Source: Spirodela intermedia (lineage: Eukaryota > Streptophyta > Magnoliopsida > Alismatales > Araceae). From it: 64,000 nucleotides of DNA. The position numbers and the translations under genes were made by a program. Below are positions 23,778-35,500 of the stretch, one piece after another. Position 1 is the first letter of the stretch. Every line of letters starts with the position of its first letter. Location: the NCBI GenBank assembly GCA_902729315.2, contig LR746274.1:7561037-7625036 (forward strand), in the 5' to 3' direction. Under the pieces are notes generated by a model. The model was not told the origin of the DNA, did no database searches, and worked only from the letters and a program-made list of their open reading frames with translations.

Positions 23778-26700
23778 TCACTTGGATTCCGGACTGGGTT
23801 TGGTCTCCTCTGACTTGACGGCAGAGCTGCCATCGGTCCCCATCTCGGCTTTCAGGTCGTTGATGCTCTGCTCCAGCTCGTCTATTCTGGTTCCCATCTC
23901 GTCGAGTGCAGGAAGGGGAGGGGGTCAAGGAGAAGCAGGAGGTAGCTGTTGATCTTTGCCGGGTGGGTGATGAAAATTGATGGGCAAATAAAGGCAAAGC
24001 TTCTATGAGAAAAAGGATATTCTTGGAGATGATTGACTCGGACATCGCCTGAAACCTGTTTTGCTGAAGGAAGAGCAGAGCAGAGCAAATTCACAGAAAA
24101 AATCAGGATTTTTTCAGATATATCCGAGCTTTAAATGCTCTCCTGTGTAAGACAGAAGCTCACCATCTGCAACAGGAGGTTTTGCACCTGGAGGGGAGGA
24201 GGAAATGACGCAGGCATCAGAACGCCATGGGTAAAACGTCGGCCCAAGCGAAGGGGAACGAGCAGTTCAATGATGATTTTGTAAGTCAACGCTATGGGTA
24301 GACTAGAAAACTTACAAAGACGGTCATGTCGGCGGTACTTTGTTTCGAATCCTCAGGATCTTGCCCGTCCTGACGGAAAACAAGTTAGTATGATGGAACA
24401 AATCAAGAAACAATAAGCGCCCCCATTGACTTTTGCAAAAAAGAACCAAGTTAGGTAACTTATTCTTTGAGCGCAAATGCACTTTAAGTGGCAAACGACA
24501 ATGAATGCAGGAATAACATTGACCACAGCATCAATTTCCTCATAAACAGAATAGATAGAATCAGAAGAGGAATTCCTTGAGTTGGGATTTTACGTGCTGT
24601 TTGATATGAGAAATGCATACCGAGTTTGCATAAGGCATCATGAAAAGCACCTAGAATAAGTTGAGACTATAGATAAATCGAAAACATATAACCTTATAAA
24701 ATTGATGAAAAATGAAAACAGATGAAGCAATGCTTTCTTTGAAAAGGCACGGATTCAGGATCAAAATCGGCCGTAATACGAGTTTTCATTTTTTGCAATT
24801 CCATTTACAAGACCAATAAGTTGTCTATCAACTTGTCTACTAAACCGATCTGACTAAGAGTACCCGTTGTTTCAAGGAAATTTGAAGCTATAGTGATCAT
24901 GCGGATAGTAAACGTTTCTTGTTCCAAAGAAACTAAGAGATTTTCATGCATGGGAGAGATTTTTTTACCAAGAAATGTTATAGCCTGTCCTTGTTAGATT
25001 AGAGTAACAGCCCCCTCCTCCCTCCTGTAGTTGATTCCTGAAGATTTTTGTTTCAACAATCAAACATTAAAAGCATTTCTTAGCCTTTTCTTAGTTCTCA
25101 ATGGAGCATTAATCATTTCAGACAATTGAAATGAATCTCTCTCTTCATTAAGTCGCTGAGTGGCTTAGAGTTTGCTTGTCTTCACAAATCTTCTGTAATG
25201 AACTATAAAACCTAGCAAACCTCTTAATTTTCTGATTTGTGTTGAGCTCTCCTCATTGTAGAACTTGCTTCCTCGAATAAAATGAAACATTTTCAACCGC
25301 ATAATTTGAGACATAGCCAGTCCTTGATATCCATGCCGACCATCACACTATATCCACCCTGCAGGATATCCCTCCAATCCCTAAGAAGTATCAGGAGAAA
25401 CAGAACGCAGGTGTCATAATTTGCCTCTTGTATAATACTTTTGCCCAACGATCTCCTACCATAATCTTTACGGTCCCAATTCACATAACCATTTTCATCA
25501 CTCCATGGTCCCCATTCGTTTTTCCCTTGTGCGATCCCCTCTCAATTGATGGTATGCTATCCCCTTCGTCTTCCATCATGCCCTTAAAAGTCCTCTACAA
25601 ACTGCCTTTATGGACACGGTTTGTGGAATCAGAAACAAAGTGATATAATAGAATGACATATTTTACTGGACAAACCTTAAATAACAGTAATCCCCCACCT
25701 TAGGGGGTGATGTTGTCTTTTCAACCTACAAATCTACCAGCAACTTCCTCTGTCAAACATGATGCCTCTGCGTTAATAATACACATGATAAGAGGCAGTC
25801 CCAAGAATGACATAGGCAAACTTGCCACCTCACAACCTGGAAGTAAGGGAACTCCATGCACCTCCCATTTCTTGACATCTAAGCCTACTACTATAACTCT
25901 TGGCATAATTTACTCTCAAGCCTTGGCTACTAGGAGAAGCTTCAACCACAACCTCGTGAAAAGAGTTGATCTTCCCCTACCAAGCTAAATAAAATAATCT
26001 TCTGCATACTGAAGATGAGAAACTTGAGGTCGTGCTGATGAACTAGAAAATCTCTGATTCACCCTCGTCTTTTACACCTTTGCCACATACAGTCTATAGC
26101 GTTATTCCACTAGATACACATATTTCCCATAAATGTGGCACGAACTTCTGAACTTTATTATAGCTAGGAGGTCTTTACATGATCAATTTCCCTAAGAACG
26201 TTCTTTTACTTTGTTGGAAGCTTATTCTTCAGTACAAAAGTTATTCACCTAGATCTAGGTCCTCCATTTTGATTCAGTCTATTAAATGAGTTCGCATAAA
26301 AATTATTGTTCACCTCACTTCCTTTTTCCTTTTTAGACTTATTTGGTAAAGATCTGGTTTATCATTTATCGACACTTCTCATATTCTTCAATTTCATGTT
26401 TCCATTTTCCAACTTCGTAATTCTCAGTTAAAAATCTGCAAGTTTTCAGTCCAGTCCACGACTTTTTGTTCTCACCATTGACAATATGAGATATATTTAA
26501 TTAAAAGGAAAACTTGACATATTGCAATCAAATATTGCCACCAAAATTCCGTGTTGTGTAACATTATCGGCCTCAATAACGTGCATATCTGGTCCAAAGG
26601 CTCGAGTGGCAATGTAAAGTTTTCAGTGTTTCCAAACTTCATCCCCAATTCTTGTCCACTGTTTCCAGCCAACAAGTTCACCTGTTCCACTGGAATTGTG

Positions 26701-28862
26701 CCATCCGCACTTTTATCTTGCCTTCCAGATGTAGGGATGCTGTCTTATTTCATAGAGGTAGGTATCAAGTGTTTTCTTATTTAGAATGTTTTCTTCATTG
26801 TTTTACAGGAAAAAGAGATTAGATTGAGAGATGTCAACTATGCACTTAATCTTAACCAGATTCTTGCACATCAATATCAGCAAGAAAACAAGAATAGATC
26901 CGGGAACTCCCGAATAATTGGTTAACTGATCAAGGACATCAGATCATAAAGATTTAAGTCTCAGAAACCTACAGCAATCGTCAAGATCTTCCAACTTCAA
27001 AGGATGCCATTCCAAGCAAGCCACCTTATATGGCATTCTATAATTGAAACCTAGAAAAAAGCTTCAATGAAAATAAATAATGAATGACAACTGAGTTTTG
27101 ACTATCTTTTGGTTTTTTTATGTTCTATTTGATGACACAAAACATCCTGATTAAGTACCACAGCATTCTGCAGCATCCTAACCATATATCTTGTGGTTCA
27201 ATCAGAACCCTCAATTTCAGAACAAAAAAATTTTACCAATTTTTTTATTTTCTCCCTCAATGCATCACATTTGAGGAATGTTTACAATCAATTTTTCAAT
27301 GTGACACTATATGGTTGATGTAAACTTATCCTCAGCACTCTGGTCTGCAGAGAATATCCTCAACTTTTCCCTCAATTTTTCATTGAAACTAATCCTCAAT
27401 TTCAATGAGACAGATCATGAAGAGATTTTCAAGTGGATGGCTCTTGTAGATGTCTATTTTATGCTAAAGTAGGGGATGTCATTTTCTGTTTTTCTTCCAT
27501 TGAGTGCTAATTGAGTTTTTCGGTATGGTAGACCCAACTGTTGAGCCTAATAATTGCCAAGACAGAGAGATACCATGCTGATCAACCTTGCTCACAGGGA
27601 GGGTTAAAGTGAAATCCAGTGGCAGCAAGTATCTGTTCTCATGTTGAGAGTGAGCTACTAAACATTTTGCAATTTCGATTTCCTCTTCTGGCTCAATCTT
27701 ATTGATCTCACTCTTAGGAATTAGGGTTTCTAATTCTCAGCACGAAAAACTCATGCTGCAAACCAATCAACAGCATTCGATGCTTTGGTGTTTAATATAG
27801 CACGCCTAGGGCTTTTACAATAATTTATCTTCCATTGCACAAAATTTATAAACCTAAAGATAATGGGCGAGTCTGTGAGAAAAAATTTCTTCAATTGCAT
27901 CAAAAGCCTAGGGTCTTTACTATAATTTTCCCTTCTCTATCTTTCTCCCATTATCTTCTTCATTCTACCATCAAACTCTTCATAGGCTTTCCTCGCACAT
28001 ATTCCGACGTCCCATCCCTATCCTTCATTCTTATGCACCTACCATTTGCTGTATGACAAAGCACATCTTCCGTTAAGATGAGGACCGCCAACCAAGCAAG
28101 AACAGCTAAATATAAACCTCATATGGATTGTTGTGCATAATTTTATCATGATATCAGTTCGGCGATGAGAATGCAGGAAGAGCGACTGAACAGGAAAAAC
28201 TCCTGTAAATAAAAGACTTTCAGCGAACAATTGAGTTCTACTACGAGAAAACATCTTCTTAGCATTGAAAATTGTGAAAAAAGAAAACAGTGCCCCCAGG
28301 AAAACATTTGCATCGTGCAGACCATATAAGAAATACTCTTCTTCTCCTTAGAGATTATCCAGAAACTAAGTTGCTAAAAAGTATTAGTAGTGTCTGAGAA
28401 AAGTTGACTTATGACCAAATTAACTAGATATTGACATTTTTCAGCATTATACTGAAAACTCACACTAGAGCTTCAGAAACTAAATTATCCGAACTTGGAA
28501 CAGCACAACTCTATCTCATACTTATAAACCGCACTTAGTCAATAGGGTGTGATGAGCCACTTTCCGGGTAAAATAACTGTAAATAACAACCAAAACCTCG
28601 TTCAAAGCCTCCCAAATGGCAGGAGCCAACGCGGATACGGAAAAGGATTCAAAGATTCCCATATAAAACAACTACAACCCAACTAAAACGCCCAGCAAGA
28701 AGGAACTAATGCGGAAACAACCCAGGAAACGGAAACAGAGAAGACAAAAGGACAAAAACAAACAAAATCCACGAATCACAGAAAGCAAGATCCAGGGTAA
28801 GAAATCACAAAACGACTCGACAAACATTTTGAAGAGATAGGATTGCGAGGGACACAAACCAT
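23778..28862 (-). CDS. HSBP: Heat shock factor binding protein (HSBP)
   Basis: The model has five coding exons: 28862-28860 (ATG only), 24369-24316, 24187-24164, 24063-24021 and 23905-23778, giving 83 residues. The protein reads MDGQDPEDSKQSTADMTVF, then VQNLLLQMQNRFQAMSE, then IDEMGTRIDELEQSINDLKA, then an acidic Lys/Ser/Pro tail. Both length and text match plant HSBPs, whose N-terminus is MDGHDSED. Residues 15-65 form the family's heptad coiled coil (V, L, M, F, I, M, I, L, I, L positions). HSBPs trimerise or hexamerise, bind the HSF trimer in the nucleus and damp the heat-shock response. Two introns need comment: intron 1 (4,490 bp) directly follows the start codon (ATG|GTTTGT), and intron 4 is a U12-type AT-AC intron. 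The ATG assignment at 28862 rests on frame, on a 5' UTR-like context and on the family's known MDG start. An unseen short exon inside intron 1 remains possible. Confidence 0.9.
23906..24020 (-). other. U12-type (AT-AC) spliceosomal intron in HSBP
   Basis: The 115-bp intron begins ATATCCTTTTT (24020 downwards), the exact minor-spliceosome donor. It contains CTCCTTGAC (23932-23924), matching the U12 branch-site consensus TTCCTTRAC at eight of nine positions. It ends TTCCTGCAC|TCGAC, an AC acceptor 19 nt after the branch A at 23925. No GT-AG alternative restores the conserved reading SKIDEMG: the codon ATC is split A|TC exactly across AT...AC. Recognition would need U11/U12 and U4atac/U6atac snRNPs. 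Confidence 0.93.
25250..26080 (-). mobile_element. LINE (L1-type) reverse transcriptase fragment in HSBP intron 1
   Basis: On the minus strand the text VSHLQYAED (about 26020-25994) corresponds to the catalytic YADD block of plant L1/RIL elements. It is followed at 25906-25721 by VVGLDVKKWEV, then LPGCEVASLPMSFLGLPL. Those are the family's 'SGLKVN.KS...GC.VGSLP..YLGLPL' landmarks. Stops interrupt the frame (after YAED, and in KA*E*IM). The downstream text is weaker and the 3' boundary is uncertain. It lies in the same orientation as HSBP. A nearby minus ORF at 26690-26472 has no recognised identity and may or may not belong to the same insertion. Confidence 0.7.
26081..28859 (-). other. Remainder of HSBP intron 1
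   Basis: AT-rich intronic DNA. The 72-residue minus ORF at 26690-26472 is in the HSBP orientation but resembles nothing I recognise and is not bounded by good splice sites. 27120-27323 and 27835-28056 (plus) look like chance ORFs. Confidence 0.45.
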
Positions 28863-29561
28863 CTTAGCTATCCCCCAATCCCTCTCCGTCAGTTCCTCCC
28901 GTCCGATCTCTCCGTCTCGCTCCGACTGATCGTTCCTGTTCGAGGAGGGCTGGCGAGAGAGTGAGTTGGAGAGAATAATGGCTCCCAGAGGCCGCCGATT
29001 TATTTTAATGTCGTTCTAAAGTACGTGCATTTTATGCGATAAGCCTTCTTACTTTTATCAATTAATTAAACATCCTAATATTTTCTTATATTCTTAGTTA
29101 AGCTTTTTGGTCTTTTGAGACATCTTCGCTGCGGACCCTACTCAGTTGTTACTAGGGGCAATTAAATGTGGATTTAGAGTATATGTGTAATTAATTATAA
29201 TAGTTGGTCTAAAGTAAACTTTGAGTGGAAAATTGCTAGAGTTATAGAGGTCTTAACTTAAAATAGTCACAGGTCGTGTGGTCCTAGTAGAGAATGAGCC
29301 AATCGGCTATCAGTCCACGTGGGAGGGTAAGAATATGACACGTGGCACCTATTTAGCAGTGACCTGTAATCAGTAAGATAGATGAGTGAGAAAGATGAGA
29401 GAGAGAGAGAGGGAGAGAGAATATTATCTTCATAATCTATATAACTAAATTCGGCGATTGACTTATGAAGTGACTAATAAGTTATATTTATTTAATAATT
29501 TTCAAGGTCATTAGCTTGGTATTATTTATTCTGTCATAAAATCTGTCTGAACTAAAAAAAT
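28863..29561. other. HSBP 5' leader and HSBP/mS33 bidirectional spacer
   Basis: 28863-28985 is GC-richer and, on the minus strand, looks like the HSBP 5' UTR (GGAGCGAGACGGAGAG before the ATG). 29000-29561 is AT-rich and carries the two ACGTG elements listed separately. A short GA run lies at about 29397-29420. Confidence 0.5.
29315..29347. promoter_or_regulatory. Paired G-box/ABRE elements
   Basis: CCACGTGG at 29315-29322 is a perfect palindromic G-box. ACACGTGGC at 29338-29346 is an ABRE-type core 23 bp further on. Such pairs bind bZIP and bHLH factors in plants. They lie between divergent HSBP and mS33, about 450 bp from the HSBP ATG and 600 bp from the mS33 ATG, so either gene could respond. 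Function is inferred from motif only. Confidence 0.5.
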
Positions 29562-29930
29562 GATCTAGTAATTATTCCTAAAAAAAATTCGTCAGCAAAT
29601 AAGGGATTGTAGAGAGAGAGAGGAGGAAGGAGAGAAAGATCGAGTAATTATTCCCCAAAAAAACCTTGAGCAAGTAAGGGATTGTAGAGAGAGAGAGAGA
29701 GAGAGAGAATGATCCGTTAATTATTCCCTAATAAAACGTTGAGCATGTAAGGGACTGTAGAGAGAGAAAGAGACGGAATGATCCCGTAGTTATTCCCCAA
29801 AAAAACCTTGAGCAAATAAGGGATTATAGAGAGAGAGAGAGAGATAGGAGAGAGGTCCGATAATTATTCCCCCAAAAAAAGCCTTGAGCAAGTAAGAGAC
29901 TGTAGCGACAGAGAGAGAGAGGCTGGTGGC
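29562..29930 (+). repeat. Five ~75-bp tandem units abutting the mS33 start codon
   Basis: Units start at 29562, 29638, 29711, 29780 and 29855. Each has GATCCGxTAATTATTCCCxAA, a short A run, TTGAGCAAGTAAGGGATTGTAG and a GA microsatellite of variable length. The last unit ends 6 bp before the ATG at 29937, so the mS33 5' UTR must be made of repeat DNA. The GA tails account for most of the length difference between units (69-76 bp). Confidence 0.85.
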
Positions 29931-29936
29931 GGCGCC

Positions 29937-32249
29937 ATGAGCGCCGGCGGGGGTTTGAGGAGCCTGCTGGCGGCGGCGGCGGTGAAGGGGGTGGAGGAGG
30001 CGCGGGCGAGGATATTCGGACATGTACTGAACCCACTGGGGAAGCGATCGCCCAACAAGATCCTGCGGAAGAAGCTCATCGGCGACCAGGTGGCGGAGTG
30101 GTACCCTTACGACATCAAGTTCGACGACCCCCTCGTCATGGCCCGCGAGGAGAAGGAGTATGAACTCTCTCCATCTCCTCTGCTTTCTCGCTTTTTTGCG
30201 CCTGTTCTTTCTCGACCAGGTGGCGGAGTGTGTACACAGTACTTCTGCAGTGCTGTGGTGTTGGAGTGTTGTTTCATGTTTTTCTTGTCCATCTATCCAT
30301 ATGTAAATCCATTTCCTGCTTCCCTGGTGACCCGTTTTGAATGAACCCTGTGTACACATTAGAAGCTCATAACTCAATTTTCCCCTTTTTAGTTTCTGTA
30401 TTTGCTCATGCTTATCAGGATTCATTGTCTCCCATGACTCCCTTGATAATTCCTTTTGTAGAAAGGTTGCTCAGGTGTCCATTAGAGTAGTATTCGAACA
30501 GAAGCAATATGAAACTGATAATGTTCTTGTTATTCCGTCGTTGGCTATTTATCTTTTGTTAAATCTTCTTCAACCGAGGATGGAGACGGTACTTAATTAG
30601 TTGACTCAATTGTCTTCTACTTCATTGCTGGAGTTTAATAAAAGTTACTTTCATGTCATCTAGAGAAAACAGAGCTGCATAACATTGACCAAGGTCCTAG
30701 CAACCAAGATCATAGATAAAGATTTTACCAGGAAAAGCCTAACCCATCAATTCCGGAATGTTTTATACTCTAGTTAAGAAATTTCAAGCTGTTCATTCAA
30801 GTTTTATTTAACTTCCTTGATCGTCACTCAATTCTTCCTAACACATCATTGGTATCTGGTCTTCAATGTCCCGCCACTGACATTTTTTCATCAAGCATCC
30901 TTTGGAACATAGGGAAGAAATTATGTTTTGATGACTGTTCTCCTTGATTGTGATGTGGGGCTCTGACCTGAGATTATGATGTGGGACTCTGACCTGAGAT
31001 TAATGGTTGAGCTAGTAGTGGTTAATTGTCATTGTTATCTTGGATAAAATAAAGTTCAAAAGAGCCAAAATTATCTTGGATGAATATTGATGTCGATTTC
31101 CCTGAGGAACCTACTCCCAAATTCCATGCTAGTGGGAGGGACGCCGTGGACGAATGGTCATTGGGTGAAGTAGCGACTTACTGCAAGACAGCAATGAGAT
31201 GTAGACACAATAAAAGGGTTCCTCAAGAGACAAAGAAAAAGAATGTTTCTGGATGGATCACTGACTAGACTCCGAGTGATGTATTGACTCTTGGTTATGT
31301 TGTTTGTCATCCTTTAGTGAATTAGTTGACGGAAGTAGAGCACATCGAGGGTTTATTCTTCCACCGTCTCAGGAAAGGAATACATTCTAAAAGCAGTTAA
31401 TGAATTATGAAAGATGTGTTGCGAATGGCCTTTTGAAATAGTGAAAATGATTTCCTGGTACCGAACTGCACGGATTTTTCAATTTATGGGTGAGAAAGTG
31501 GAAGCTTTGGAGACTAATGAGGGAAGCTTGGGGTTGTAACTGAAAGAGAAAAGTTGCTAGAATCCGAGCATTGGTTCTTTCCATTAGAGGCTGACTAAGA
31601 GTTGGGCGTGGTGATTGTAGAAGACTCGAAATATTTTGCTCACAGCCACAGAGGAACGAGTTAAAGTAGAGAGATTATTTGCCTCAATTATATATTTAAA
31701 TAGCTGTTGAAAGTCGGGATGGTTAGGAGTTCAATAATGTTCTGTTAGAGTCAAGTGGGAGTCTTCTGGATTTGGTCATGCTTTTATTCCTGGGGAATTG
31801 GAACCGCAAATCAGCGAGGGAATTGAGTCAGAAAGCATGAGACCTAGGAAACAGAGAATGATTAGTATCTTCGACTGATGCGAAATCTGGCAGAACCTGA
31901 ATATAGCTGATAACATTCTCTGGTCCGTAGTGAAGAATAAAATATGAAAAATGAAGCAAATGGGTGACTTTCAGTCAAATATTTCATTATAGTTATTACT
32001 AAGGGGGAATACTAATGTGGAAGAATGTTGAGAACTTTACTACAGGAAATTTCTCCATTAGATTAAAATGTTGCTCTAAAAGGATTGCAAAACATCATAA
32101 AAAATATTAAGAATTGTACTACAGAATTGAACCATTGCCGTTTTGTGAGAATGTAGCATCATTTGTCGGATGGAACGTTTTTTATCACGTGTGTAATTGG
32201 GTAGTTTGCATGATGTCTTTAGTTTGATTTTGAGGAGTGATGCTACGCC

Positions 32250-32298
<49 letters not shown>

Positions 32299-32565
32299 AA
32301 TTAGTGCCTCTTCGTTTTCAGTGTACATTGCACATTTAGAGGAAATGTTTAATTTTCGTTTTTCTAATATATCCATGCTGTATCGAATTTGTAAAGTCGA
32401 ACATTAGAAAATTGTTTTCAGGGAAAGGTTTAGATGTAGATAATATCATGGCCTTACTTTCCTTGTTTCTCTAGGCGGTTGTCTAAGCTGGAAATGTTGA
32501 AGCGGCGTGGGAAAGGCCCACCGAAGAAAGGACAAGGAAAGCGTGCTGCAAAGCGTAACAAATAA
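29937..32565 (+). CDS. MRPS33: Mitochondrial small-subunit ribosomal protein mS33 (S33)
   Basis: The model has two exons: 29937-30157 and 32475-32565, giving 103 residues, the usual plant length. After a Gly/Ala-rich start, the conserved core reads EARARIFGHVLNP (21-33), RSPNKILRKKLIGDQVAEWY (37-56), then MAREEKERLSKLEMLKRRGK across the splice. The C-terminus is very basic, KGPPKKGQGKRAAKRNK. The 2,317-bp intron splits a Glu codon (GA|GTATGA...CTCTAG|G), which restores the family text exactly. mS33 is a component of the mitoribosomal small subunit and must be imported. The first ~20 residues, with few acids and one Arg and one Lys, may serve as the presequence. The TAA stop overlaps an AATAAA polyadenylation-like hexamer at 32561-32566. 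Confidence 0.92.
30158..32474 (+). other. mS33 intron, with an unidentified decayed coding-like stretch
   Basis: The ORF at 31080-31268 (62 residues, Asp/Glu/Lys-rich) and broken plus-strand reading frames to about 31880 have codon-like texture, for example MKDVLRMAFEIVKMISWY-type text near 31408. I cannot assign a family. The stretch may be a decayed transposon or a processed pseudogene. Confidence 0.3.
32251..32295. repeat. CT microsatellite (about 22 units)
   Basis: An uninterrupted CT run inside the mS33 intron, 180 bp before exon 2. It produces the Arg-Glu ORF on the minus strand. Confidence 0.9.
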
Positions 32566-35500
32566 ATACACATTTTGGATCTTATCTACTCTCCAAATAT
32601 GAAAAGGTTGACGCAATTGGAATCACTCAGATCTTGAAACTCCTGTTCTTCTTTGATTAGACCACTCGCAGGCGAATGATGAAGAAGCAATTACCTGATC
32701 CAGTTTTGTTGTTTATTATCCTTTGTGCTTCATGGTTAACTTTCTCTCATCCGTGGGTGTGATATTGGCTAGATATTACTATAGACAAGCCCATGCTAAA
32801 AGCTTTGTTCTTAACTGCCTTGAAAGGTTCACTTTCTGCTTTACGTTCCGACCCTTTGTTCCTCTCCTCTACCCAATGATGATCAATGTTTTATCAGCTA
32901 CGACATTACTGTGACCAATAAATTATTCTAGGATAATATTATGTGGTGTGCTTTACATCTTTAGCAAATTTACAGTCTTAATTGCATTATCAATGGAACA
33001 GGCAAAGCTCGATACTTGGGTTGATGCATTTTTCTGGGATTGTCGTAGAATTGATATCAGAGATAAAAATAGTTTCACCCCCAGATGATATTTATCTCTG
33101 CATTTTGTCTTTAGAGAGACCTCTCCTTGGAGTGTGGGAGCACATTTCATTGACGTGTGGCCCTCCCTCTCGTCCTCATTAAGCATTTATCAGGTTACCC
33201 TCACTTCCCTAAAGTAAGAAGAACCCTTCTCCCATCCCTGTCAGCCTCCCTTCCCAACAGATGGACTCAGTTTCTTCCAGTTGACCTCATGTTAGATCTT
33301 GGTCAACGGTGGAATGAAATACATTGCTGTCTGGCAGTGCTAATGTCACGGAAGAAAGCCTTAGAAAGAAGTCTGTTGACCTGGCTATCATGAGAATCCT
33401 TCTATATACTTCGGAGGCTTTCAGTAAGTGTTCCAGGATCCATCCATGCTTGTACCGATAATTTTTACTAGAAAAATGTACATTCACCATCTTAATTCTT
33501 CTTCATTATCATCATTTCTTCGCTCAATTAATGAACTAGAAATATGAGCAAATGTTTTGTTAAACTAACAGCCGGGATTTGAAAGCTTCTTCACTGTTTT
33601 ATGCATATTTTTCTTGCTTCCGTTGTTTCACAGCCATTCTGATCTGTTTAAGATATGTTTCATTGCATTTTTGTATGAAAGATGTAGAATAAATAATTAC
33701 ATGAAAGTGGTGAAATGTTAGTTATGACAGGCAGATCATACTAAAGCCTGACTGATTGCTATAAATTTTCCATCACAAGAGCGATGAATGTGATTAAACA
33801 AAATAGAGTCACAAGCTTCACAACTTTCTTTGGCATATATAACCATCCATTAGTGGCTATGAAATGTCTGGAATCCAAATCTGGCCATGTTCTTATTTCT
33901 CATCCATTTATTTGACATTCCCCACCACCAGAAACCATGTCAATTTCCTAAAGAAGTCATTACCATGACAGATAGAATGTAGACTCCATGTTCCCAAATC
34001 CCAAACATCAAAATACCTGCTGCACAAAACTGCTCATCATAAAGACCACCACCGCCTCAGAAGAATTGATATAGTTTTCTTGTGGTTGCTATGTCAGGAG
34101 ATTTTCACTAAGAGAGAAAATTCTCCTGTTTATTGTGTGGGGCAAAGGGTAATTTTTATATCAAATAACTTACACCGAGAGAGAAAAATGCTAGGAATGT
34201 GATATCTCATATTATATGGCATCATAGAGTCCAAGATGGTGGATAGTGGATGGGGTATTAGGAAGGCAGCATAACCGAATAGTGGAATTATTTCAATGGT
34301 CAAGTGGTATTAGGAATGCTAGGAATTTGATTTTTTTTGTATCTCCCAGCATGACATCTATGTTATTTTCTGGATTTATTTTTTTTCATACCCAATATTT
34401 ATGTTGCTACCTTCTCTTCATAAAATTATTCTTTATTTAATTTTTTGAGCAATATAATTCTTCATTTTAAAGGATCAATTTATTAGATTTAACATAGGAA
34501 ATTTCTTGCCAAAAATGATCCAAGTAACCTTTTAGGACAGGATATGCAGGGTTGTATTCATCAGGTGAAATTTTTTGAGAAGTTTTGGGTTAATTATTAA
34601 TAACATCAGACCTATTTTGATCAAGAGAACCTAAAATCATAGCCCTTGTGACTATTTTATTGGAAGAATATGTACCCTAAAATCATTCACAAGGCAATGG
34701 GATCTTATAGTGCATAAGTCATTAATGCGATAATAGTTCCACCTTGCTGTATTCTTTGTTTCTCATGGAAAATCAATCAAACCATATCTATGGTGATGTA
34801 TAGTTCTTTTTAATTGTCCATAATTTTACTTTAATATAAATGAGGTTGATAGTGATATGTGATGATGGTGACTTGATAGCCACATTTTAATGCACGCCTT
34901 CATCTATATGCAACCACCAAGAACCTAAAGTATTTGATCAATAATCATGCGAAAATAATAGAATGCCATGATATTCTTTCTTCAAAGAAAGTGGTTCTTC
35001 AAGTTGGACATGACATAAGGGGAAATTTTTCTCAATTACTAAGATGACAGATCTTCAATAACTAGGTCCTCCTAAGATCAGATTGATAAGCCATCATATG
35101 AATACCTTCAAAAAGTTTCAGACCGAATTCATATTTTTATTTGAGTCGTCTAAAGGGTCCATTGAATATTCAAGTTTCTTAATGGATCTTTATATGCTTG
35201 AGTCAACTACATGCTTTGGCATATAATATTAATAATAATATTCCTAGAATCTTGTGAGTACACAAACATAAGGAAATTACAATGATTAGGATTATTCTAC
35301 AATAATTGACATTCCTAGGTTCTTTCTTGAAAGTGACAATAGCAATCATTGGAGTACCAAAAAACGTCCATGATTTAGTTGTAGAATTTTTCATTATTTA
35401 TTGTAAAATATTTTCTCACATGAAAATATTAAAGTTATTAGATCAAACTTAAATTTCTAAACATTTGTGGATGATCTCAAGATTCACAACTTGGGTTTTA

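Noticed and set aside
26472-26690. 72-codon minus ORF in HSBP intron 1 as an HSBP exon or independent gene
   Set aside because: No plausible splice sites linking it to HSBP and no known domain; kept only as an intron remark.
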